Under the pieces are notes generated by a model that had not been told where the DNA came from, searched no databases, and was given only the letters and a program-made list of their open reading frames with translations. From Bacillus pseudomycoides (GTDB taxonomy: Bacteria > Bacillota > Bacilli > Bacillales > Bacillaceae_G), in NCBI RefSeq assembly GCF_002582035.1, contig NZ_NUQE01000020.1:48290-112289 (forward strand): DNA of 64,000 bases. The letters run 5' to 3'. Every line of letters begins with the position of its first letter. The first letter of the stretch is position 1. The position numbers were made by a program, and so were the translations under genes. Positions 52,078 through 61,058 of this stretch are shown here, in pieces.

Positions 52078-52180
52078 AAGAATATATTTTCCTCATTTGA
52101 TACCCTTATGCTGATTTATGGGAAAATTATCTAGAAAAACCCTTTATAATAGAATATATACATAAAAAGGGGGAGATTTT

Positions 52181-52561
52181 ATGAAATTGTTACGTTCACT
52201 TCTTATTCTTAGTCTTGTTATATTATTAAGCGCATGCAATGTAGCAACAAAAGTCACAAAGGTTCAAAATGACGGCGAAACTACTTTGAAAATTGGCTCT
52301 TTGCAAGGTACTCACGATGTGCAAACGATTAAAGCTGAAAAAGGTAATGTGGAAATACCTTATGAAGCAGCCGTTGAAGAAGGTACAATTTTATTGCAAA
52401 TCATAGAAGGCGATAAGGTTATTCATGAAGAAGAAATCACTTCCCAAAAAGAAGGTCTGCTTTCTTTTGAAGCACCGAAACCCGGCTCATATGACTTGAT
52501 TGTACGTGTGAAGGATGAAAAAGAGAAAGCAAAAGGAATTCGGATACATACGAAGCTATGA
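52181..52561 (+). CDS. Small lipoprotein
   Basis: This 126-residue protein has a lipoprotein signal peptide, LLILSLVILLSAC, with the lipid-attached cysteine at residue 19. The mature part is beta-rich and charged (TLKIGSLQGTHDVQTIKAEKGNVEIPYEAAVEEGTILLQIIEGDKVIHEEEI) and ends in a basic, Glu-Lys segment. This looks like a single immunoglobulin-like or beta-sandwich domain on the outer face of the membrane. Family not recognised. The ATG follows AAGGGGGAG. A terminator follows (CGGCAAGCGA/TCGCTTGCCG). Confidence 0.75.
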   Translation: MKLLRSLLILSLVILLSACNVATKVTKVQNDGETTLKIGSLQGTHDVQTIKAEKGNVEIPYEAAVEEGTILLQIIEGDKVIHEEEITSQKEGLLSFEAPKPGSYDLIVRVKDEKEKAKGIRIHTKL

Positions 52562-52595
52562 AAAAACGGCAAGCGAATGGTACTCGCTTGCCGTT
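52562..52595 (+). terminator. Terminator of lipoprotein gene
   Basis: AACGGCAAGCGA/TCGCTTGCCGTT hairpin. Confidence 0.8.
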
Positions 52596-52758
52596 CACAT
52601 TTACAGATGTGCAATGAACTCTCTACCGTCAACTACCCACCACTTAAACGCAAAAGAAGAGGTGTGGATACCGATAAAAGATAAATGAAAGAGCTGGAAA
52701 GAAAAATTCCAGCTCTTTTATTCCAAGAATGTTGGAGTGTATAATAACCAGGCTTAAG

Positions 52759-53937
52759 TTACATAGATAGCTTTTCTTTGGAAGTACAAGAAAACGCGCA
52801 TTGTAAGCGGTGGAGCGCATCTTCTAATACTGGGCGTGGACAGCCGATATTTAAACGAATGTGATGCTCACCGCCAACGCCAAATTTTTCTCCTGGCTCT
52901 ACAATGATTTTTCCTTTTTTCTCTAATACATCCATTCGCTCATTTTGAGTTAGTTCAAGTTTGGAACAATCAATCCAAAGTAAGAATGTACCATTCGGCT
53001 GAATGACGGATAGTTTCGGAATATGCTGTTTAATGAAATTACATGCAAATCGTGCATTCTCTTCTATATAAGGTAACAGCTCTGTTAGCCATTCATTGCA
53101 TTCTGTGTATGCACTTTGCATTGCTGCGTAAGCAAATGTGTTTAAACCATGAAAGCCTTGGCGATTCTGCACAGCGGTAAAGGCGTCTCGCAGCTTTTCA
53201 TTTGGAATAATAATAACTGATGCTTGCAGCCCAGCAATATTAAATGTTTTACTTGGAGCGATACATGTAACAGTTCGCTTTGCTAAGTTTGGTGATAAAG
53301 AGGCAAGTGGTATATGTTTGCGCCCATTGAAGATAATATCAGCATGAATTTCGTCTGCAACGACGATTACATCATATAATTCGCAGAGCGTACCGAGTTT
53401 TGTTAATTCTTCTACTGTCCATACACGTCCAATTGGATTATGTGGACTACATAGAAACATCAGTTTTACACCTTGCTGAAATTGTTTCTCTAATTGTTCA
53501 AAATCCATTTTGTAAACACCGTTTTCTAGGTGCAATGGATTGGTAAGCACTTGACGACTATTTGTTGTTACCATTTCGAAAAATGGTGGGTATACAGGAG
53601 GCTGTACAACTACTGAATCTTGCTTTTCAGTAAAAGCTTGTACAGAAACACTAAGTGCAGGAACGATGCCAGCACTAAAGACAAGCCATTCTTTTTCAAT
53701 GACCCAATTATATTGTGTTTTTACCCAATGACAAATGGATTCTTTTACTTGTACACTTGAAGTGTTATAACCGAAAATAGGATGGTGTAACCGTCTTTTT
53801 AAGGCGTCTTGAATTGGTGAAGGAACAGGGAAGTCCATGTCTGCAATCCAGGCATGAAGAAGTTCCTCGTTATTATGTGTATCCCATTTTGTTGAGTCTG
53901 TACCGCGGCGATTTATTATTTCGTTAAAGTTCCCCAT
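52759..53937 (-). CDS. patB: PatB/MalY-type cystathionine beta-lyase
   Basis: This 392-residue fold-type I PLP enzyme splits cystathionine (and cysteine) to release homocysteine, pyruvate and ammonia. The PLP lysine is in APSKTFNIAGLQ (near residue 230), with ADEIHADIIF just before and CSPHNPIGRVW near 160 contacting cofactor and phosphate. The ATG (53935-53937 on the complement) is preceded by AAAGGAG; the frame is open far upstream but unsupported. It is divergent from yugE, as in B. subtilis. Confidence 0.93.
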   Translation of the reverse strand: MGNFNEIINRRGTDSTKWDTHNNEELLHAWIADMDFPVPSPIQDALKRRLHHPIFGYNTSSVQVKESICHWVKTQYNWVIEKEWLVFSAGIVPALSVSVQAFTEKQDSVVVQPPVYPPFFEMVTTNSRQVLTNPLHLENGVYKMDFEQLEKQFQQGVKLMFLCSPHNPIGRVWTVEELTKLGTLCELYDVIVVADEIHADIIFNGRKHIPLASLSPNLAKRTVTCIAPSKTFNIAGLQASVIIIPNEKLRDAFTAVQNRQGFHGLNTFAYAAMQSAYTECNEWLTELLPYIEENARFACNFIKQHIPKLSVIQPNGTFLLWIDCSKLELTQNERMDVLEKKGKIIVEPGEKFGVGGEHHIRLNIGCPRPVLEDALHRLQCAFSCTSKEKLSM

Positions 53938-54053
53938 ATTTGTTACTCCTTTCCATAATAGATAGAAAATACTGAATGTTCCTCTGTTTCTTCTAGCATA
54001 GCTGATATGATACGATAAAGAAAAGTGGAAAATAAGAAAAAGGCGGGAAATGT

Positions 54054-54305
54054 ATGGGGACATATGAGAAGATGATAGACTTTGTGAAGAATTGGGATCC
54101 GTTTCAAATGGGACCGGAATTTTATGAAACAGAAGCAAGTGACATAGTCTACATTGTAAGTGCATTTGATGATGCGAAATATATCGCAAAGAAAATACAG
54201 CACATTTATGTGCTATCATTTGAAAAAACATTACCTATTGAAAAGTGTCAATGGTTAGCAGAACAATTGTTACTATTAAAAGATGGCGGAAGCTGTACGC
54301 TATAA
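54054..54305 (+). CDS. yugE: YugE-like DUF1871 protein
   Basis: This 83-residue small helical protein matches the DUF1871 pattern: VKNWDPFQMGPEFYETEASDIVYIVSAFDDAKYIAKKIQHIYVLSFEKTLPIEKCQWLAEQLL. Function unknown. The ATG has AGGCGGGAAATGT upstream. The stop TAA lies at the first bases of a variant bcr1 element with an unusually long palindrome. Confidence 0.85.
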   Translation: MGTYEKMIDFVKNWDPFQMGPEFYETEASDIVYIVSAFDDAKYIAKKIQHIYVLSFEKTLPIEKCQWLAEQLLLLKDGGSCTL

Positions 54306-54468
54306 AGTTCAACTAACCTTTTGGAGCGTTCTTCTCCAAAAGGTTAGTTGAACTAATCGGGCTCTTACAGCCGGTTTGTTGATTCTTCGAAGCTAAGCAT
54401 CTTACCGACTGTTAGAGCGGGGTAAAGTGAAACTTTTTTTGGGGTGTTCTTCTCCAAAAGGCTAGTAG
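54302..54468 (+). repeat. Two tandem bcr1 variants
   Basis: First unit 54302-54426: ATAAAGTTCAACTAACC with a 19-base arm pairing to GGTTAGTTGAA, then CTAATCGGGCTCTTACAG and AGAGCGGGGTAAA. Second unit begins at the shared GTAAAGTGAAAC (54422) and keeps only TTTTTTTGG...CTCCAAAAGG. Confidence 0.85.
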
Positions 54469-54472
54469 CAAG

Positions 54473-54535
54473 AGGAAGAGGCTGATATCTAAAAGTTTAT
54501 TGAAATTGGACTTTTGGATGTCAGCCTCTTTCTTT
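54473..54535. terminator. Long hairpin after yugF
   Basis: AAGAGGCTGATATCTAAAAGT with ACTTTTGGATGTCAGCCTCTTT, a stem of about 21 positions with two mismatches. It lies at the 3' side of minus-strand yugF. Confidence 0.75.
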
Positions 54536-54570
54536 ATCGGGGACTTACTGCTGGTATGTGCCGAATGTGT

Positions 54571-55410
54571 TCAATTTGCTAAGAAAGTCATAATCTCTTC
54601 GTATACGTGCTCCGGCTTTTCTTCTGGTAATAGATGTCCTGTGTTTTCATAAGAGATAAAGTGTGAATGCTGCAGGTCATTGTGTAATCGGTGTCCAATA
54701 TTAATAGGAACAACACGATCTTTTTCTCCCCAAATGAGCAAAGTAGGTGTCTTAATTTTTTGTAGCTCTTTTGATGTTAAGTCTCCTTCGCGATCTCGAA
54801 TCATGCGGGTTAGTGCAGGAAAGATGCGACTATCATAAAAAGGTGCTGCATAGCCTTGCATCATTTCGTCATCGATTAAAGAATGATCGTGAACAACATT
54901 CATTAAATTATAGATGATGCCTCGTCGTATAATCCAATTTTTTACGTATAAATGAAAGAACGGTAAATAAGAAGTATAAATAAGCGGCAATCTTGCTCGT
55001 GATAAATAGCTTGAACTGCATAAAAGAACGGTCTTTTGGATTAAATCAGGCCGCGATCGGTTTATATATAACGCAATTTGTCCGCCCATTGAATGTCCTA
55101 CTAAAATAACGTTTCTTGCCTGTAAATGTTCAATGAGTTCAATAACAATCGTTGCGAGATTTTGATAAGAATAGGTGAAATGAAATGATTTATCACTCTT
55201 TCCAAATGGCGGTAAATCTAGAGCGATCACGTTCCCTTGCTGAGCTAAAAGCGGAATGAGACGCCGATAGCTAAAGGTCGAAGAGAGAAAACCGTGAATT
55301 AAGACAAATGTTGGTTTGTCTTCTTCGTTGAAAGACTGATAGAGCTCATAATGAACCGTAATCCCTCTTGTAGAAAAGGTGAAGTGGGGGAGGTGAACTT
55401 CTTTTTCCAT
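54571..55410 (-). CDS. yugF: Alpha/beta hydrolase YugF
   Basis: This 279-residue alpha/beta hydrolase has the oxyanion segment LIHGFLSSTFSYRRLIP, nucleophile elbow GHSMGGQ (near residue 99), acid D in WGEKDRVVPI (near 225) and histidine in NTGHLLPEEKP (near 255), so the catalytic triad is complete. Substrate unknown; similar proteins are esterases or lactonases. The ATG chosen is eight bases from GGAG; two earlier in-frame starts overlap the ribosome site. Confidence 0.88.
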   Translation of the reverse strand: MEKEVHLPHFTFSTRGITVHYELYQSFNEEDKPTFVLIHGFLSSTFSYRRLIPLLAQQGNVIALDLPPFGKSDKSFHFTYSYQNLATIVIELIEHLQARNVILVGHSMGGQIALYINRSRPDLIQKTVLLCSSSYLSRARLPLIYTSYLPFFHLYVKNWIIRRGIIYNLMNVVHDHSLIDDEMMQGYAAPFYDSRIFPALTRMIRDREGDLTSKELQKIKTPTLLIWGEKDRVVPINIGHRLHNDLQHSHFISYENTGHLLPEEKPEHVYEEIMTFLAN

Positions 55411-55509
55411 CTTCATCACTCCGTCGTTTTTTGTTCATATCATCTCCTTTTCAGGAGAAATTATCCCATGGAGGAAGTGAAAACAGGAGGAAAAGCAAAC
55501 CAATTGTAA

Positions 55510-55572
55510 GGTTCCGATTGATGAGGGCTAACCTTCTAGGGAAGAGTGTCATAGAAGGAAGTTTTGCTTTAT
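55510..55572 (-). repeat. Degenerate bcr1 variant
   Basis: CCGATTGATGAGGGCTAACC, a stem CCTTCTA/TAGAAGG and AAGTTTTGCTTTAT. The stem is a third version of the apical hairpin. Confidence 0.75.
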
Positions 55573-55576
55573 ACCA

Positions 55577-55613
55577 AAAAGACAAAACCATCGTGATATG
55601 GTCTTGTCTTTTC
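55577..55613 (-). terminator. Terminator of hydroxyacid dehydrogenase gene
   Basis: AAAAGACAAAACCAT/ATGGTCTTGTCTTTT hairpin. Confidence 0.88.
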
Positions 55614-55618
55614 GGTGA

Positions 55619-56587
55619 TTATTTCAGTTCATTGACGAGATTTGGAGGTGTATTCCCTTGTAGTCCGGCTACTAAGTTTTTTGCTGCTGTCATCGCCATG
55701 TTTTGACGTGTTTTTAACGTTGCGGAACCAATGTGAGGGAGCGTAACGACATTTTGCAGAGATAACAATGGGTTATCCTTTTCAATTGGTTCTTGTGTAA
55801 ATGTGTCAATGCCTGCGGCGAAAATTTTCTTTTGCTGCAGCACTTCAATTAATGCTGCTTCATTCACTGTTTTACCGCGAGATGCATTAATAAAAACAGC
55901 TGTTTTCTTCATTAAATTAAATTCTTTTTCTCCGATTAAATGATATGTTTCTTCTGTTAATGGTGTAAGTAAAACGATGAAATCTGCTTTTTGCAGTAAT
56001 GTTTCTAATTCACAATATGTTGCGCCAAGCTCTCGTTCGGCTTTTTCCTTACGGCTCCGATTGTAATACAAAACATCCATATCGAATCCGAATTTCGCAC
56101 GTTTCGCAACAACTTCTCCTATTCGACCCATGCCGATGATTCCGATTGTTTGATGGTGAACGTCTAAGCCGAAATGTTCTTTGCTAATTTCTGCATTCCA
56201 TTCTCCAGATTTCACATAACGATCAAGTTCGCAAACGCGGCGAGAGGTAGATAGCATTAAGGCAAATACAAGATCAGCAACAGTATCATCTAACACGTAC
56301 GGTGTATTTGTTCCGATTATGTTTCTTTTTTTCATAGCTTCGATATCGAAGTTGTCATAGCCGACAGAAATATTACTTACTACCTTCAACTGTGGAGCTG
56401 CTTGGAGTAATTCTTCATCAATGATTGCCCCGAAATTTAATAGTCCATGTGTATCTTTTACTTTTTCTAATAGTACATGGCGCGGGATTTTTTCGTTGCT
56501 ATTCCACGCTTCGTATTCATAATGCTCAGCGATATATTCTTCAACAAAGGCAGGAACTTGTTCTGCAATGTATACTCTTTGTTTCAT
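55619..56587 (-). CDS. D-2-hydroxyacid dehydrogenase (glyoxylate reductase-like)
   Basis: This 322-residue NAD(P)-dependent enzyme belongs to the D-isomer 2-hydroxyacid dehydrogenase family. The dinucleotide motif is GIIGMGRIGEVVAKRA (near residue 150). The catalytic residues are R in NASRGKTVNE (near 235), E in TFTQEPIEKDNP (near 267) and H in LPHIGSAT (near 286). Glyoxylate, hydroxypyruvate or 2-ketogluconate are likely substrates. It is inserted between yugF and yugG relative to the B. subtilis order. ATG has AAAGGGGATG upstream. Confidence 0.9.
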   Translation of the reverse strand: MKQRVYIAEQVPAFVEEYIAEHYEYEAWNSNEKIPRHVLLEKVKDTHGLLNFGAIIDEELLQAAPQLKVVSNISVGYDNFDIEAMKKRNIIGTNTPYVLDDTVADLVFALMLSTSRRVCELDRYVKSGEWNAEISKEHFGLDVHHQTIGIIGMGRIGEVVAKRAKFGFDMDVLYYNRSRKEKAERELGATYCELETLLQKADFIVLLTPLTEETYHLIGEKEFNLMKKTAVFINASRGKTVNEAALIEVLQQKKIFAAGIDTFTQEPIEKDNPLLSLQNVVTLPHIGSATLKTRQNMAMTAAKNLVAGLQGNTPPNLVNELK

Positions 56588-56606
56588 GGTTTCATCCCCT
56601 TTTTAT

Positions 56607-56694
56607 ATTATCCCGCTACTTTTAGGCGGTAAAAGCCCGATTGGTTCAACTAACCTTTTGGAGAAGAATACCCCAAAAGGAAGTTTCACCTTAT
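56607..56694 (-). repeat. bcr1 variant, internally deleted
   Basis: 88 bases: TTATCCCGCTACTTTTAGGCGG, AAAAGCCCGATTGGTTCAACTAA, the altered stem CCTTTTGG/CCAAAAGG, and AAGTTTCACCTTAT. Confidence 0.88.
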
Positions 56695-56783
56695 TGTTAC
56701 ATAATTCTCTGAAAAAATCTTCTTTTCAAATAGGAAAAGCAGTCTGTATAATTTAGAAAATACACAAAAAGGGAAGGACGAAT

Positions 56784-57281
56784 ATGATGACAGAAAAAGA
56801 ATTAGAATTGTTAGCTTGTCTTGAAAAAAGCAGCCGATTATCTGAAGAAACATTAGCCAAAATGTTAAACATAGATGTAGAAGAAGTGATAGCAATCCTT
56901 GAAAAATTAGAAAAAGAAAAAGTGATTGTAGACTATGTGACGCTGATTGATTGGACAAAGGTAAAAGAGCATACAGGTTTAACAGCAATGATTGATGTGA
57001 AAGTTACACCGAAGCACGGCGTTGGATTTGACGCGGTAGCTGAGCAAATTTACCGATATCCAGAAGTGAAGTCAGTTTATTTAATGTCAGGTACATATGA
57101 CCTTTCCATTACTGTAGAAGGAAAAGGGATGGCTGAAGTTGCAACATTTGTAGCTGAAAAGTTAGCGACAATTGAATCTGTCGTATCGACGACAACGCAT
57201 TTTATTTTGAAAAAGTATAAACATGAGGGAATTATATATGAAAACAAAGATGATGATAAACGAATTGTGGTGGTACCATGA
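56784..57281 (+). CDS. yugG: Lrp/AsnC family regulator
   Basis: This 165-residue protein has an N-terminal winged helix (residues 4-55, LELLACLEKSSRLSEETLAKMLNIDVEEVIAILEKLEKEKVI) and a C-terminal RAM ligand-binding domain (about 66-140, GLTAMIDVKVTPKHG...YPEVKSVYLMSGTYDLSITVEG). It likely senses an amino acid and regulates the aminotransferase gene that it overlaps by 4 bases (ATGA). ATG follows AGGGAAGGA; ATG 56787 is an alternative. A TATAAT at 56746-56751 is a probable -10. Confidence 0.92.
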   Translation: MMTEKELELLACLEKSSRLSEETLAKMLNIDVEEVIAILEKLEKEKVIVDYVTLIDWTKVKEHTGLTAMIDVKVTPKHGVGFDAVAEQIYRYPEVKSVYLMSGTYDLSITVEGKGMAEVATFVAEKLATIESVVSTTTHFILKKYKHEGIIYENKDDDKRIVVVP

Positions 57282-58468
57282 GTAAATTTGAATTATCAAA
57301 AGCAGCACAATCTTTACAACCGTCCGGTATTCGTAAGTTCTTTGATTTAGCGGTGGGTATGAAAGGTGTTATTTCATTAGGTGTTGGCGAGCCTGACTTT
57401 GTAACGCCTTGGAATGTAAGACAAGCTTGTATTCGTTCATTAGAAGAGGGATATACGGCATATACCGCGAATGCTGGATTATTAGAACTGCGCGAAGAAA
57501 TTGCAAAATATTTAGAAAAACAATTTACAGTATCTTATGACCCGAAAGAAGAAATTATTGTAACGGTTGGGGCAAGTCAGGCGTTAGATGTCGCAATGCG
57601 TGCAATTGTAAATCCTGGTGATGAAGTTATTGTTATTGAACCGAGTTTTGTATCATATGCACCGCTTGTTACGCTAGCTGGCGGGGTACCTGTACCTGTT
57701 TCTGCATCTCCAACCAACGCATTTAAAGTGCAGCCGGAGCAGATTGAGGCTGCAATTACAACGAAAACAAAAGCGATTTTATTATGTTCGCCAAACAACC
57801 CGACAGGGACGCTCTTAAATAAAGAAGAGTTAGAAAAAATTGCGGTCATTATAGAGAAATACAATTTAATTGTACTATCCGATGAAATTTATGCAGAGCT
57901 TGTCTATGATGAGACATATACAAGCTTTGCGAGTGTGAAACATATGCGTGAGCATACAATTTTAATCTCCGGTTTTTCAAAAGGGTTTGCGATGACAGGC
58001 TGGCGCCTAGGTTTGATCGCAGCTCCGCAACATTTTTCGGAATTGATGTTAAAGATTCATCAATATTCTATGATGTGTGCGCCGACGATGTCGCAATTTG
58101 CAGCATTAGAAGCACTTCGCTCTGGAGAACAAGAGGTTATTCGAATGCGTGAGAGCTATAAACAACGCCGAAACTTTATGACGACTTCATTTAATGAAAT
58201 GGGACTAGATTGTCATATGCCAGGCGGAGCATTCTATGTATTTCCTTCCATTCGTTCAACGGGATTATCTTCGGCGGAATTTGCTGAACGTTTATTATTA
58301 GCGGAAAAAGTCGCTGTTGTACCTGGAAGTGTGTTTGGCGAGAGCGGTGAAGGATTTATTCGCTGTTCATATGCAACATCACTTGAACAACTTATGGAAG
58401 CCATGAAACGCATGAAACGGTTTATAGAGAACGAAAAAAGGACAAAACATAGTACGTTTTGTCCATAA
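57278..58468 (+). CDS. yugH: Class I aminotransferase YugH
   Basis: This 396-residue PLP aminotransferase of the AspC/AlaT-like subgroup has GVGEPDFVTPWNVR near residue 36, CSPNNPTGTLLNKEE near 170, LSDEIYAELVYD near 197, the PLP lysine in ISGFSKGFAMTGWRLG (near 235) and the substrate-carboxylate arginine in FIRCSYATS (near 365). Alanine or aspartate/aromatic amino acids are possible substrates. It is translationally coupled to the Lrp-type regulator. The terminator-like GGACAAAAC...GTTTTGTCC hairpin overlaps its last codons. Confidence 0.92.
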   Translation: MSKFELSKAAQSLQPSGIRKFFDLAVGMKGVISLGVGEPDFVTPWNVRQACIRSLEEGYTAYTANAGLLELREEIAKYLEKQFTVSYDPKEEIIVTVGASQALDVAMRAIVNPGDEVIVIEPSFVSYAPLVTLAGGVPVPVSASPTNAFKVQPEQIEAAITTKTKAILLCSPNNPTGTLLNKEELEKIAVIIEKYNLIVLSDEIYAELVYDETYTSFASVKHMREHTILISGFSKGFAMTGWRLGLIAAPQHFSELMLKIHQYSMMCAPTMSQFAALEALRSGEQEVIRMRESYKQRRNFMTTSFNEMGLDCHMPGGAFYVFPSIRSTGLSSAEFAERLLLAEKVAVVPGSVFGESGEGFIRCSYATSLEQLMEAMKRMKRFIENEKRTKHSTFCP

Positions 58469-58475
58469 AAGGGGG
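58438..58475 (+). terminator. Hairpin overlapping the yugH stop
   Basis: GGACAAAACATA/TACGTTTTGTCC around the stop region. The T-run is weak (ATAAAAGGGG), so termination is only probable. Confidence 0.5.
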
Positions 58476-58557
58476 GGAATACTAGAAAGCCATGTGTTAG
58501 TATTTTATCCCGATATTTGAAGATTTATACATGTTAAGGAAAATTTTTTCGTGATTT

Positions 58558-58586
58558 TTGAATGAAATGCTAGTAAGTGGTATAAT
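58558..58586 (+). promoter_or_regulatory. yugI promoter
   Basis: TTGAAT (58558-58563), a 17-base spacer and consensus TATAAT (58581-58586). Confidence 0.7.
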
Positions 58587-58624
58587 TTACTAATACAAAA
58601 GGTAAACATATGGGAGTGTTTCTT

Positions 58625-58969
58625 ATGTCAGACAAATACACAACAGGAGTGGTTGTGAAGGGAAAAGTGACAGGAATTCAAGATTACGGTGCATTCGTTG
58701 CATTAGATGAAGAAACGCAAGGTCTTGTGCATATATCTGAAATTACAAATGGGTATGTGAAAGATATTCATGATTTTTTAAAAGTTGGGGATGAAGTAGA
58801 AGTAAAGGTGCTTTCAGTTAATAGAGAGAACGGAAAAATGAGTTTATCATTGAAGGCTGCTAAACGTAAACAAGGAAAAGTGCGTATCCCAAATCCTTCT
58901 GCAAATGGATTTAACACATTGCGAGAAAAGTTAACAGAGTGGATCGAAGAATCTCAGATTACAAAATAA
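58625..58969 (+). CDS. yugI: S1-domain general stress protein YugI
   Basis: This 114-residue protein has one S1 RNA-binding domain (residues ~8-76: GKVTGIQDYGAFVALDEETQGLVHISEITNGYV...VLSVNRENGKMSLSLKAA) and a basic then helical C-terminus. The B. subtilis homologue is general stress protein 13, associated with ribosomes. The ATG at 58625 has GGGAG eight bases upstream; an earlier in-frame ATG overlaps that site. A terminator follows (GCCGAGGGC/GCTCTCGGC). Confidence 0.92.
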   Translation: MSDKYTTGVVVKGKVTGIQDYGAFVALDEETQGLVHISEITNGYVKDIHDFLKVGDEVEVKVLSVNRENGKMSLSLKAAKRKQGKVRIPNPSANGFNTLREKLTEWIEESQITK

Positions 58970-59000
58970 AAGCCGAGGGCACAGCTCTCGGCTTTTATTT
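58969..59000 (+). terminator. Terminator of yugI
   Basis: AAAGCCGAGGGC/GCTCTCGGCTTTTATTTC hairpin. Confidence 0.85.
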
Positions 59001-59192
59001 CTTGTTCACCAAGTAATCGGTGAATGTGATACATTATGATATAAAATAATCAAACATTTCTTTTGCTGCATTTGTAATCAGTATAAAGAAACATTCGTAT
59101 GTCAGAAGTTAGTAAAGCATCATAGATCTCCACTTATTTGGAAACAAGTGGAGATGCATGTTTTATAATATCATTTTAGAATGCTATTCACT

Positions 59193-59426
59193 TTATCGTA
59201 CTTCACGTGCTTCTGGGTGTGTTCCAAGTTCTTCAGAAGGTTTAAACAATAAACCAAGGTTAATTAAACCTGAAATACCTACAATACCATAGATAATTCT
59301 AGCAAATACTGCATCTTGCCCTCCGAAGATAGCTGCTATTAAATCGAATTGAAAGAAACCAATGAGTCCCCAGTTTACTGCTCCGATAACCGTAAACACT
59401 AAAGCAATGCGTTGTAATGTACTCAT
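59193..59426 (-). CDS. yuzA: DUF378 membrane protein YuzA
   Basis: This 77-residue protein has two membrane helices and the DUF378 motif VIGAVNWGLIGFFQFDLIAAIFG, then YGIVGISGLINLGLLF. Function unknown. The ATG at 59426 is preceded by AAGGAGGG; the frame remains open for 41 more codons upstream without support. The stop TAA is followed by AGTGAA, which may be a chance match or a last trace of a bcr1 end. Confidence 0.88.
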   Translation of the reverse strand: MSTLQRIALVFTVIGAVNWGLIGFFQFDLIAAIFGGQDAVFARIIYGIVGISGLINLGLLFKPSEELGTHPEAREVR

Positions 59427-59705
59427 TTTAAGCAGTCCCTCCTTAAATGATGAAGCGAAAACGAGATACATTTGCTCGTTTAATGAAGCTTCCTTTATAG
59501 AATGGATACCTTTTGTTATTCTTATACCCAAAAAAATAAAATTTCTCATGGTATACTTGGCTGTACCAAAAAACGGAAGTTATGACGATTTTGTAAAAAA
59601 AACAAAATGACTACGCTTACAATTTGTAGTTCGCTTGATTTACAACTGTGGTTTCGCTAAAGTGAAGACAGAAATACATATACATATTGTATTGGAGGGA
59701 AAAAG

Positions 59706-61058
59706 ATGAGCACACATGTAACGTTTGACTATTCAAAGGCGTTATCGTTCATCAGTGAACAAGAATTAACATATTTACGTGATGCAGTAAAAGTATCACA
59801 CCATGCAATTCATGAAAAAACAGGAGCAGGAAATGACTTCTTAGGTTGGGTAGAACTGCCGCTTGCATACGATAAAGAAGAATTTGCTCGCATTCAAAAA
59901 TGCGCTGAGAAAATTAAAAATGACTCTGACATTTTACTTGTTATTGGGATTGGTGGTTCTTACTTAGGAGCGCGAGCAGCAATTGAAATGTTAAACCATT
60001 CTTTCTACAACACGCTGTCTAAAGAACAACGCAAAACTCCACAAGTGCTATTTGTTGGACAAAACATTAGCTCCACTTACATGAAAGATTTAATGGATGT
60101 ATTAGAAGGTAAGGACTTCTCTATTAACGTTATTTCTAAATCAGGTACAACAACAGAGCCTGCAATTGCATTCCGTATTTTCCGCAAGCTATTAGAAGAG
60201 AAATACGGAAAAGAAGAAGCGCGTAAACGCATTTATGCAACGACAGATAAAGCGCGCGGTGCTTTAAAAACATTAGCTGACGAAGAAGGATACGAATCAT
60301 TCGTGATTCCAGATGACGTTGGTGGTCGCTTCTCTGTATTAACGCCAGTTGGTTTATTACCGATTGCTGTAAGTGGTTTAAATATTGAAGAAATGATGCA
60401 AGGGGCAGCTGTAGCTCGTGATGATTTTGCGAAATCAGAGCTTGAAGAAAATCCAGCTTATCAATATGCAGCTGTACGCAATGCTTTATACAATAAAGGT
60501 AAAACAATTGAAATGCTTGTTAACTACGAACCAGCACTTCAATATTTTGCTGAATGGTGGAAACAATTATTTGGTGAAAGTGAAGGAAAAGATCAAAAAG
60601 GTATTTTCCCATCTTCTGCAAACTTCTCAACTGACCTGCATTCTTTAGGTCAATACATTCAAGAAGGACGCCGTGATCTATTTGAAACAGTTCTAAAAGT
60701 AGGAAAATCTACACACGAACTAAAAATTGAGTTAGATGAGAACGATTTAGATGGATTAAATTACCTTGCTGGTGAAACGGTGGACTTCGTTAACACAAAA
60801 GCATACGAAGGAACATTGCTTGCACATAGCGATGGCGGTGTACCAAACTTAATCGTCAATATTCCTGAACTAAATGAGTATACATTCGGTTATCTTGTAT
60901 ACTTCTTCGAAAAAGCATGTGCGATGAGCGGCTATTTATTAGGCGTAAATCCATTTGACCAACCAGGCGTAGAAGCATACAAGAAAAACATGTTCGCTCT
61001 ACTTGGAAAACCAGGATTCGAAGAACTAAAAGCAGAACTAGAAGAACGTTTGAAATAA
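59706..61058 (+). CDS. pgi: Glucose-6-phosphate isomerase
   Basis: This 450-residue Pgi interconverts glucose-6-phosphate and fructose-6-phosphate. Conserved blocks are [12 protein letters not shown] (near residue 80), [21 protein letters not shown] near 140 for the phosphate, [19 protein letters not shown] near 200, and the catalytic glutamate/histidine region [17 protein letters not shown] near 310. It is the compact Gram-positive type. ATG follows TGGAGGG. Its product pool supplies pgcA. The stop codon runs directly into an R2 repeat. Confidence 0.96.
   Translation: MSTHVTFDYSKALSFISEQELTYLRDAVKVSHHAIHEKTGAGNDFLGWVELPLAYDKEEFARIQKCAEKIKNDSDILLVIGIGGSYLGARAAIEMLNHSFYNTLSKEQRKTPQVLFVGQNISSTYMKDLMDVLEGKDFSINVISKSGTTTEPAIAFRIFRKLLEEKYGKEEARKRIYATTDKARGALKTLADEEGYESFVIPDDVGGRFSVLTPVGLLPIAVSGLNIEEMMQGAAVARDDFAKSELEENPAYQYAAVRNALYNKGKTIEMLVNYEPALQYFAEWWKQLFGESEGKDQKGIFPSSANFSTDLHSLGQYIQEGRRDLFETVLKVGKSTHELKIELDENDLDGLNYLAGETVDFVNTKAYEGTLLAHSDGGVPNLIVNIPELNEYTFGYLVYFFEKACAMSGYLLGVNPFDQPGVEAYKKNMFALLGKPGFEELKAELEERLK

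Noticed and set aside
58506-58520. TTTATCCCGATATTT as a bcr1 right end after yugH
   Set aside because: Fewer than ten diagnostic bases and no neighbouring bcr1 text.
59181-59195. TTCACTTTATCG at the yuzA stop as another bcr1 end
   Set aside because: Only about 11 bases match and neither the hairpin nor the core is present, so it may be chance. It is mentioned under yuzA but not counted.
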